From NCBI GenBank assembly GCA_942492055.1, contig CALODP010000002.1, positions 124,001 to 188,000 on the forward strand: a stretch of DNA of 64,000 nucleotides, given 5' to 3'. This stretch comes from CALODP01 sp942492055 (GTDB lineage Bacteria > Bacteroidota > Ignavibacteria > Ignavibacteriales > Melioribacteraceae). The translations under genes were made by a program, and so were the position numbers. Shown here in pieces: positions 26,797-34,189 of the stretch; position 1 is the stretch's first letter, and each line of letters starts with the position of its first letter. Under the pieces are notes generated by a model. The model ran no database searches. It was not told the origin of the DNA and saw only the letters and a program-made list of their open reading frames with translations.

Positions 26797-27336
26797 ATGA
26801 AAATATCGAAATTTGATAAACATCCGGAAAGGTCGATTATTCTTAAGGGATGGGACGGAGCGGTTGATTACATCGATTCCTATGTTGTAACATTCGAAAA
26901 TATGAAAAAACTTGGCATTGATCGCTTGGCTCCGATGTTGTTGAACGGGGAAACTCCGGAATGGGTTAAAGCTCTTTTTGCGGTCAGAAACTTTTTTGCT
27001 CGCTTTTTTTATCTGAAAACTGAAACTCCATCCGATAACAAAGAGAACGAAAACATACATGATAAAAGATATTTACCGGGAGACAAAATTGGAATTTTCC
27101 CCGTAACAGATCGATCCGATGCGGAAATAGTTATGGGACTTAACGATCGTCATCTCTTGTTTCGTGTTTCCGTATTAAGTGAAACAGATAATCATTCGGA
27201 TAAATGCACACTCTATATGACAACAGTTGTCCGATTCAATAATCTGTTGGGAAAACTATATTTTTTTCCGGTAAAACCGTTTCATAAAATCATCATGCGG
27301 CGAACAATGAAACAATTTCTCAAACAATTTAATTAA
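26797..27336 (+). CDS. DUF2867 family protein
   Basis: About 180 residues. The sequence matches the DUF2867 pattern: DRYLPGDKIGIFPVTDRSDAEIV-like core, LNDRHLLFRVSV, and a late motif FPVKPFHKIIMRRTMKQFL. The family is often fused C-terminal to NmrA-like SDR proteins; here an SDR gene follows 289 bp downstream in the same direction, separated by repeat sequence. Start at ATG 26797 (GTG 26788 also possible); neither has a strong ribosome site. Function unknown. Confidence 0.75.
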   Translation: MKISKFDKHPERSIILKGWDGAVDYIDSYVVTFENMKKLGIDRLAPMLLNGETPEWVKALFAVRNFFARFFYLKTETPSDNKENENIHDKRYLPGDKIGIFPVTDRSDAEIVMGLNDRHLLFRVSVLSETDNHSDKCTLYMTTVVRFNNLLGKLYFFPVKPFHKIIMRRTMKQFLKQFN

Positions 27337-27387
27337 CGTAATATTTCCAAAATCACATTCAAGAGTACCTAGCGAAGAATTCCAATG

Positions 27388-27475
27388 TGTTTCCTCAGTG
27401 TCCTCTGTGATCTCCGTGGTTATTCCTTTCCTTAGAGCAATTACCACCATGCCCTCTGTGGTTAGCCCCGTCTTT
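27388..27475. repeat. Dispersed 'cacagag' repeat cluster 2
   Basis: It reads 'tcctcagtgtcctctgtgatctccgtggtta' followed by a second partial unit 'ccatgccctctgtggttagcc'. It splits the DUF2867 and SDR genes. Confidence 0.75.
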
Positions 27476-27625
27476 AGATCATTCGTGAAGTCGAAGCACC
27501 TCTGTGCTACTAATTTTTAAGGTATTTATTCTTATTGAATATGACAATGAGGGATCTTAACTTGAGTTCTAAGATGATTGTGAGAATTGATTAATAAAAT
27601 ATCTCAACCCAATAGCGAGAGGAAT

Positions 27626-28339
27626 ATGAAAGCACTGGTTTTAGGCGCAAGCGGAGCAACGGGACAACTGGTTGTTCGACAACTTATTGAAAAGGATATT
27701 ACAACCCGTATTTTAGTGCGTGAATCAGCTATAATTTCCGAACAAATATCCAATAACAATAACGTGGAAATCATCAAAGGGAATATAAATGACTTTGATA
27801 TTGAGAAGATAAAAGAGATTGTAAAAGATTGCGATGCTGTAATATGCTGCCTCGGTCATAACATTAGTTTCAAAGGACTTTTTGGTCCTCCCCGTAAACT
27901 GGTCTACAATACAGTCGTGAAAGTAGTCGAAGCAATCGATTCTTTAGACCTTGATTCCAAGTTTGTTTTAATGAGTACCACCGCATATACTAATAAAAAG
28001 GGAGGGGAAGAAAATACTGCGGGGGAAAAGCTAATATTTTCCCTATTGAAATTACTGCTTCCACCTCATAAAGATAACATGTTAGCCGGGGATTATCTTG
28101 TTCGCAAATTAGGGTCGCAAACAAAGATAAATTGGGTTGCGGTTCGCCCCGATTCCCTTATCAATGAAGATTGTGTCAGTGAGTATGAAATAAGAAATAA
28201 AAAAATGAGAAGCCCCATATTTGATCCGGGAAAAACCAGCCGAATAAATGTTGGTAATTTTATGGCGGAATTAGTAACAAATGAAAAACTATGGCAAGAA
28301 TGGAAACATAAAACTCCGGTCATCTACAACAAAGAGTAA
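27626..28339 (+). CDS. NAD(P)-binding atypical SDR (NmrA-like) protein
   Basis: 237 residues from ATG 27626, chosen because GAGAGGA lies just upstream; the longer frame from 27587 has no such site. The N-terminus KALVLGASGATGQLVVRQL is the glycine-rich nucleotide-binding loop (GxxGxxG type), followed by VEIIKGNINDF and CDAVICCLGHN. The usual SDR Tyr-x-x-x-Lys is not obvious, as in NmrA/atypical SDRs that act as redox sensors or isomerases. Substrate unknown. It may work with the DUF2867 protein upstream. Confidence 0.85.
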   Translation: MKALVLGASGATGQLVVRQLIEKDITTRILVRESAIISEQISNNNNVEIIKGNINDFDIEKIKEIVKDCDAVICCLGHNISFKGLFGPPRKLVYNTVVKVVEAIDSLDLDSKFVLMSTTAYTNKKGGEENTAGEKLIFSLLKLLLPPHKDNMLAGDYLVRKLGSQTKINWVAVRPDSLINEDCVSEYEIRNKKMRSPIFDPGKTSRINVGNFMAELVTNEKLWQEWKHKTPVIYNKE

Positions 28340-28380
28340 TCACGGTGGAAAACAAAAATGATTTCCCTCTTCTCTTTGAA

Positions 28381-28703
28381 CAATGCTGTCAACTTAAGCC
28401 AATTGAAATTCAAATTGATAAAAGATATAATATGTCGCTCCTATGGAGCTCAAATATTTTCTTTAAATCTGTTATCTACCGAGATACCGGCACCTATGGC
28501 GCCGGATAGGTATTTGTGCAAGGAAGTAATTTATAATTGCGTTAGGCTTTAGAAAGAAACAATCTAGTTAGATTTGTTAATGCGCTGTAGGTCTCGGATC
28601 CCGACAAAGTCGGGGTGCGGAATATTATAGTTAACTATTAAGAATAATTTTTTGATGGAATTTTCCCTTTTGCCATACTAATGTTCCTAAGTTGACAGCA
28701 TTG
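28381..28703. mobile_element. MITE-like element with 16-17 bp terminal inverted repeats
   Basis: The left end CAATGCTGTCAACTTA (28381-28396) and right end TAAGTTGACAGCATTG (28688-28703) are perfect inverted copies. A 7-bp direct repeat CTCTTTG flanks it (28372-28378 and 28704-28710; two extra bases on the left). The 323-bp interior has no transposase. It contains a REP-like segment (near 28436-28520) resembling the ends of the IS200-like element at 30480-33650, and a GATCCCGACAAAGTCGGG palindrome near 28598-28615. Confidence 0.75.
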
Positions 28704-28858
28704 CTCTTTGCACCAAGTGATCTCAGTGGTATTAGCTCTAATGCATTTGTTGAGAAATTCTCCAAAAATCAATTACAAAATTTTGCAATATGGAACTAAA
28801 GGATATGATTAGTAATTTATTTTTAAATTATATCCCTTCAAAAGAGAAATGAGGAAAA

Positions 28859-30304
28859 ATGCGGAATTCTCTTATTGTTTTATTATCCCTTTTGTTCTTT
28901 GCGGAGACTTTCTTCGCAGGCTCTATAACCGAAAAGGAAGCAAATGAGTTTATAACTCTTCTTTTGACCAATTCCGAAAAACTAAGCCAATACTTCGATT
29001 CCTCCGAGGTTCGAATTTCCGAACGTTTGGGGATCACATATCCCGGGAAGAAATTCAAACTGCTTATCTCCAATGATATTGACGCGGAAACCAAACATAA
29101 AATTTTGACGAATGAGTTAAAATATTCTTATGAAATCATTTCACCCGACTCAATATACTCCGAATTAATTATTAAGATACCCGGGAAAAGAGAAAGCTAT
29201 AACTACTATTTTCGTAATTCTAAAATGATTTCTCGCCCGACATACTTTTCCCGTAACATGAAAAGATATGAAAGTGAATATTTTGTTTTTTATATCAGCG
29301 ATTCCACACTAGCGAATGATTACTCAATGAAACGGCTCGATTCCTTTGTCGATTGTTTATTGGGAATTCTGGAATGCGGGGAAAAGGAGAAGAGAAAGCT
29401 AAGGGAAGAGAAAATTTGGTGTTTCCTTTGTCGGGATAATGAAGAGATAAAAAAACTAACCGGATATTCCGCCAGAGGCTTATACTATATTCCGAATGAC
29501 TATATTATTTCGACTTTTAACTGCCATTATCACGAAATAGCCCACCTGCTTATTAATTACAAATTGAAAAATCCCGATCTCTATACTCATCCTCTGTTGC
29601 AAGAAGGTTTCGCGGTTGCCTTCGGAGGGAGAGGAGGAAAGGAACCGGAGATTATTCTGAAGCTCGGTGCGTATATGGCAAAAAGTGGCTTTTTCGATTA
29701 CAAAATGATGATTGAAAAGAAAGATTTTTCGAATTACGATGCCTCCCTCACATATCCGGTAGCCGGATTATATGTAAAGTTTCTTATTGAAAAAGGGGGA
29801 ATCAAAAACTTTCTTAATCTTTATACCGATTATTCCTCGCCGAATTGGACTGAAGGCAAAACAAAGATATCTGCCAATGACGATGATAGTTGGAAAAAAT
29901 TTTTATCGGAATTTGATTCGGAAAGTAAAATAAGATTGTCCGATTTCCGGGAAAGTGATTTTAAAACAATCACCGAAAAAGAAGGAAAATGGTCAATTGC
30001 GGAAAACGAGAGAGACTATTTATTCAAAGTAAAAGATCATATGTTAATAGCCGGAGAAAAGAAATACCCGAATTATCAAAGCAAAAAAATCACCGAGCTA
30101 TTACCCGATATGGAATACAAAGGAGAAAAATACCTGATCACAGCGGATGGAGATGAAATTTCCCTATACAATCTCTTTACAAACAATCTGATCGCGAAAT
30201 ATGTAAGAGGCTTCTCGGCAAAAAACATTCAAGTACCCCAAAAAGAGGGGTATTATCAATTCGTGATACCAAAAGACCTTATTGAAGACAATATCAAAAA
30301 GTAG
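28859..30304 (+). CDS. Secreted gluzincin-like (peptidase MA-like) metalloprotease
   Basis: 481 residues. Signal peptide at 1-20 (LIVLLSLLFFAETFFAG). A zinc site is visible as CHYHEIAHLLINYK (HExxH near residue 226) with a downstream Glu in LLQEGFAVAFGG, the gluzincin arrangement seen in peptidase MA-like proteins. The C-terminal 130 residues have no recognised domain and no T9SS signal. Probably periplasmic. GAGG precedes the ATG. It stands alone between a MITE and an IS cluster. Confidence 0.8.
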   Translation: MRNSLIVLLSLLFFAETFFAGSITEKEANEFITLLLTNSEKLSQYFDSSEVRISERLGITYPGKKFKLLISNDIDAETKHKILTNELKYSYEIISPDSIYSELIIKIPGKRESYNYYFRNSKMISRPTYFSRNMKRYESEYFVFYISDSTLANDYSMKRLDSFVDCLLGILECGEKEKRKLREEKIWCFLCRDNEEIKKLTGYSARGLYYIPNDYIISTFNCHYHEIAHLLINYKLKNPDLYTHPLLQEGFAVAFGGRGGKEPEIILKLGAYMAKSGFFDYKMMIEKKDFSNYDASLTYPVAGLYVKFLIEKGGIKNFLNLYTDYSSPNWTEGKTKISANDDDSWKKFLSEFDSESKIRLSDFRESDFKTITEKEGKWSIAENERDYLFKVKDHMLIAGEKKYPNYQSKKITELLPDMEYKGEKYLITADGDEISLYNLFTNNLIAKYVRGFSAKNIQVPQKEGYYQFVIPKDLIEDNIKK

Positions 30305-30600
30305 CAAGACAGCTGTATTTAATCCGGTATTATAATAAGCATTTAAGGAAAACGGAGTAGAAGTTCATTGGTGAAAATTCAAAAAATTATTTAGCATGTT
30401 TGCTGTCCCCGATCCGGTTGAAAATCAGGTAATACAACATTCATCCTTTTCGAACTATGTTATAATCAATAAAGTATTTTATGGGTCGCACCCTGTTTTG
30501 TCCAACTGAAAAGTGACCAAAAATCCAACTGAAAAGTGACCAGAGGAAAAAAGAGAAAATAGAGTTATCCTGAGTAGACAAAACTCAGGAGGGAAAAAAG

Positions 30601-32055
30601 GTGATCAGTATGGAAGACTGGGTAACAATCAAAAATCTACGATCCAAAAATCCGGGAATGAGTCTACGTGAGATAGGTCGGATATTGGGCTTAAGTCATA
30701 ACACCGTAAAAAAAGCCTTGTCAAAAGAGAGTCCTCCGGAGTACGTCCGGAAAGAGTCAATAAGTGACTCCTTGTCTCCCTTTACGGAATTGATCTTTGA
30801 GATGTCTAACATTAAGAGATATCGGGGCTCCCGGATTCTCTATGAGATAAGGAGTAAAGGTTACACCGGCAGCAGAAGCAGCTTTTATTATTATCTCGGG
30901 AAAATAAAACAGACTTCCAAGAAAACATTTCAACCATACGAGACAGCTCCCGGGGAACAAGGTCAGTTCGACTGGAGCCCATATACTGTTTTAATCGGAG
31001 GGGCACGGGCAAAAATCTACATATATCAATATATCTACGGTTTTAGTCGCTATAAAATATTGGAAGTATCCTTGTCGGAGAATCAAGGGGCAGTATTTGA
31101 AGCGTTCGAAAGATGTCTTCAAGCCTCCGGAGGAGTATGTCAAAGAGTCCAAACCGATAACGCGAGAGTTTTCATAACAATTCATTCAAAGGATAACTGG
31201 CGGTGGAATCCAAGATATCTTCACTTTTGCGGTCATTACGGGTTCGCTCCAAGTCGTTCGATGCCAAGTCATCCGTGGTCCAAAGGGAAAGTCGAAAAAC
31301 CGTTCGCCTATATAGAAGACCATTTCATCGACGGAAATACCTTTAGTAGCTTTGAAGAGTTATGCTCAAAACTGAAAGAGTTTCAGAATCGGGTCAATAA
31401 CGAGCTTCATTCGGTAATTAAGCAAAAACCGGAAACGGTGTTTGCCAAGGAGAGGGCTTCCCTAATGAATCTGCCATCATGTCGTTATGTGGGGATAAAA
31501 GAAGAGATAAGAAAAGTAAGCTACGATTGTCTGATCTCTTACAATGGGAACAGATACTCGGTGCCATGGGCTTTTGCCGGAAAGCAAGTATGGATAAAGA
31601 TATCACAAGGGTACTATATCGAGATCTACTCACAAGCCAACAAGAAAGTAGCCTCCCACAGACTCTCTTTAGGAAAAGGGAACGTAACCATTAAGGATGA
31701 GCACTACAGAGGGAATAACACTACGAAGGGCAATTTTCAACGCTTGTCGAAAGAGTTTATGGAGAAATTCCCCGATCAATCTTTGTTCTTGGAAAAACTG
31801 TATGCGCAGAAAAGATACAACAGCGGATACCAATTGCGATACATTATGGAACTCTCGAAATTCTATTGCGCGGAAGATTTTCTTTCGGCACTGAAAAAGG
31901 CGATGGAATATAACGTCTTTCATTTTTCCTTCATATCCGGTTATCTGGAAAAGAACTGTGAGAGAACAATTATCATAGAAAATATGAGACTCAAAGAAAA
32001 CTACCCGAACAAGGATATAAAAAGAGACCTTAAGGAGTATCAATTCAACTTTTAA
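30601..32055 (+). CDS. istA: IS21-family transposase IstA
   Basis: 484 residues. The start GTG 30601 is seven bases after AGGAGGG. The N-terminal helix-turn-helix (GMSLREIGRILGLSHNTVKKAL) binds the terminal repeats. The DDE integrase core has FDWSPYTV, the second Asp in QTDNARVF and the Glu in WSKGKVEKPFAY. It performs strand transfer together with IstB. The length and motifs look intact. Confidence 0.93.
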   Translation: MISMEDWVTIKNLRSKNPGMSLREIGRILGLSHNTVKKALSKESPPEYVRKESISDSLSPFTELIFEMSNIKRYRGSRILYEIRSKGYTGSRSSFYYYLGKIKQTSKKTFQPYETAPGEQGQFDWSPYTVLIGGARAKIYIYQYIYGFSRYKILEVSLSENQGAVFEAFERCLQASGGVCQRVQTDNARVFITIHSKDNWRWNPRYLHFCGHYGFAPSRSMPSHPWSKGKVEKPFAYIEDHFIDGNTFSSFEELCSKLKEFQNRVNNELHSVIKQKPETVFAKERASLMNLPSCRYVGIKEEIRKVSYDCLISYNGNRYSVPWAFAGKQVWIKISQGYYIEIYSQANKKVASHRLSLGKGNVTIKDEHYRGNNTTKGNFQRLSKEFMEKFPDQSLFLEKLYAQKRYNSGYQLRYIMELSKFYCAEDFLSALKKAMEYNVFHFSFISGYLEKNCERTIIIENMRLKENYPNKDIKRDLKEYQFNF

Positions 32056-32076
32056 CCTAAGTAAGGAGAAGTGAAA

Positions 32077-32817
32077 ATGGGAAACGACAGAATGGAAGAA
32101 CACATGAAAACACTCGCTCTGGAGAGGATTAAGGAGATTTACATTATCGAAGCGGAAAAAGCGGCCAAAGCAAAAATGAGCTTCCGTGAATACTTGGCAA
32201 GGCTGTTGGAAGAACAAGTTATCGCTAAATATGAGAGATCGGTCAACAGAAAAATGAGAATGGCGAACTTTTCACAGATTAAGAAACTGGACGAATTCGA
32301 TTTTTCTTTTCAACCGAAGATAAACGAGCAACTAATAAGAGAACTGGCTAATCTGGAGTTTATCTCCAAAGGGAAAAACGTATTGTTCTTAGGCCCTCCC
32401 GGGGTAGGAAAAACACATCTGGCAATCGCTTTGGGGATTAAGGCCATTGAAGCCAGAATGAGAGTTCTCTTTTACTCCGCAGAGAAACTAACCGAGGAAT
32501 TGGCTGCGGCAGAGATATCCAATACTCTAAACGCAAAGCTCGAATCTCTCGGGAGACTTGATTTACTTATTATCGATGAACTCGGATATCTTTCCCTAAG
32601 CAAGCAAACAGCTAAACTCTTTTTCCAGTTAGTGGCCAAAAGATATGAAAGGGGATCTATTATTGTTACTTCAAATAAGGCTTTCGAGCAGTGGGGAGAG
32701 ATTTTCAATGATGATGTTGTGGCTGCAGCTATTTTAGACAGATTGCTCCACCACAGTTATCCGTTTTTTATTAACGGAAAAAGTTTTAGATTAAGAAACA
32801 TGGTGCATAATAAATAA
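32077..32817 (+). CDS. istB: IS21-family ATPase IstB
   Basis: 246 residues from ATG 32077 (AGGAG eight bases upstream; GTG 32071 is too close). It is a DnaC-like AAA+ helper: Walker A GPPGVGKTHLAIA, Walker B LLIIDELGYLSL, sensor IIVTSNKAFEQW. It regulates target choice and activates IstA. The gene follows istA by 21 bp within the same element and appears intact. Confidence 0.94.
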   Translation: MGNDRMEEHMKTLALERIKEIYIIEAEKAAKAKMSFREYLARLLEEQVIAKYERSVNRKMRMANFSQIKKLDEFDFSFQPKINEQLIRELANLEFISKGKNVLFLGPPGVGKTHLAIALGIKAIEARMRVLFYSAEKLTEELAAAEISNTLNAKLESLGRLDLLIIDELGYLSLSKQTAKLFFQLVAKRYERGSIIVTSNKAFEQWGEIFNDDVVAAAILDRLLHHSYPFFINGKSFRLRNMVHNK

Positions 32818-33015
32818 TTGTACTGGTCAATTTTGTCTGGAATATTGGTCAGTTTTCGGCTGGAATTAACACACCCTACGGGGCTCAAAATATTTATCGT
32901 TATGTTTTATCTACCAAGGGGTCGTCTCCTAGCGGGGCTGAAAAACTTTGTGATTATAAAGTAAACATTTAAGAGGGTAAGGATATATTTCCATATTTGG
33001 TCAGATAAAGCGAAG

Positions 33016-33480
33016 TTATTTATCAATCCGGTCGAAAAGATATTTCGGATTATACTCAATATTGAATTTTTTGAGGAAATCAATAAACTCTTCTCGAAAA
33101 GTTCTTATTTTATGGTGTTTTTCCTGATTTAAAATATATTCTATTATTGTAGGAACATCTCGTTTTGCATAAGAGAAAGCGCCATATCCTTCTTGCCACG
33201 AGAATTTTTGCATTAAAGGAATTTGTTGCGATATATACTGTGAACTTCCTGCTTTAATATCTCGAACCAAATTAGAAATTGAATTAGAAGGAGATAAACC
33301 AATAAGAATATGGATATGATCATGAATACAATTGATAGCAAGCAATTTGCTATTTCGTCTTGAGATAATACCGGTAATATATTTTTCAACCATATTCTTA
33401 TACTTAGAAGGAATAAGTGAATGTTTTCCTTTTACAGTAAACACAATTTGAATGAAGATTTGTGTATAAGTGTTGGGCAT
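33016..33480 (-). CDS. IS200-like Y1 transposase (REP-associated tyrosine transposase type)
   Basis: 154 residues with AGGAGG just before the start. The HUH motif is HDHIHILIG, and a catalytic Tyr is expected in YAKRDVPTIIEYILNQEKHH or just before it (GYGAFSY). The family cleaves single-stranded DNA at hairpin-bearing ends through a 5'-phosphotyrosine link. The hairpin ends around it, and similar palindromes dispersed in the window, fit such an enzyme. Confidence 0.92.
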   Translation of the reverse strand: MPNTYTQIFIQIVFTVKGKHSLIPSKYKNMVEKYITGIISRRNSKLLAINCIHDHIHILIGLSPSNSISNLVRDIKAGSSQYISQQIPLMQKFSWQEGYGAFSYAKRDVPTIIEYILNQEKHHKIRTFREEFIDFLKKFNIEYNPKYLFDRIDK

Positions 33481-33774
33481 GATTCCTCCATTAAGCTATT
33501 ACATTTTAAACTGATTATCTGTTTGATAGGTTCAGTATGGAAAAATTATCGGCGCCGTAGGTCGAAGATCCCGACAAAGTCGGGGCGCCGAACCCTTGGT
33601 AGATAAACATATACACCAAAACATTTGAGCTCGTGTACGAGCGACCCATAAATCCGAAAGAATAATAAGAATACTTTAGATCGTCGCAGAATAGAATGTA
33701 ATATGTTTGCTGTCACAGATCCGGCTCTGACGGGAGAGGAGTCGAAGCAAACACATCAATGCAAAATCCTCTTG

Positions 33775-34035
33775 CTTTTCCTCAGTGTTCTCTGTGTCCT
33801 CTGTGGTTATTCCGTTCCTCTGTGCCCTCCGTGTGCTCTGTGGTTATTCTTTTCTTTAAAGCTACCACCACTGAGGAAACAGAGCACACAGAGAAGAACA
33901 AAAGAAAATATTTTTTTGTAATCATGTTTCGATCTTCAATTACAAATATTCTCGAATTACTGCCTCTATGTTAACAATATGCTATTCTCTTCCGTTCCTC
34001 TGTGCCCTCAGTGATCTCTGTGGTTCATGCTCTAG
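33775..34035. repeat. Dispersed 'cacagag' repeat cluster 3
   Basis: Forward units lie at about 33778-33800, 33818-33848 and 33995-34027, and an inverted unit 'ccactgaggaaacagagcacacagagaag' at about 33868-33897. Preceding sequence 33700-33760 repeats the 'ggagtcgaagcaa' fragment. Open frames 33703-33974 are artefacts of these repeats. Confidence 0.75.
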
Positions 34036-34189
34036 GCATATCAGCAATAATCAACATAATATTCCGATTATTCGAATATTTGTTAATAATAATTACTATA
34101 TTAGAGAGATTCAAAAACAATTATTTACGAAATTATTTAATCGAATTGTTCGGAGAATTTATCCCCGGAATTCGAAAGGTATTGAAAAC

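Larger units (their letters stand above)
30494..32871 (+). mobile_element. IS21-family insertion sequence, intact
   Basis: It starts TGTTTTGTCC (30494) and ends GGAATTAACA (32871). Both ends carry two tandem terminal units (left 'tccaactgaaaagtgacca' twice; right, inverted, 'ttccagccgaaaactgacca' then a second copy). A 5-bp target duplication CACCC flanks it (30489-30493, 32872-32876). It encodes istA and istB. Confidence 0.9.
30480..33650 (-). mobile_element. IS200-like (REP-associated Y1 transposase) element, split by an IS21-family insertion
   Basis: The ends TATGGGTCGC (30480-30489) and GCGACCCATA (33641-33650) are inverted copies. Inside them the match continues: 'ggggctcaaa..ttt...gtttatctaccaagggg' on the left (32877-) versus the inverse of 33585-33640 on the right. 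The right end has hairpins GCTCGT-GT-ACGAGC and CGGCGCC/GGCGCCG around a GATCCCGACAAAGTCGGG palindrome. Without the 2.38-kb insertion it is about 0.79 kb and encodes one Y1 transposase. Confidence 0.75.

Noticed and set aside
33703..33974. Two small plus-strand proteins
   Set aside because: They are translations of the 'cacagag' repeat; similar frames appear at other repeat clusters.
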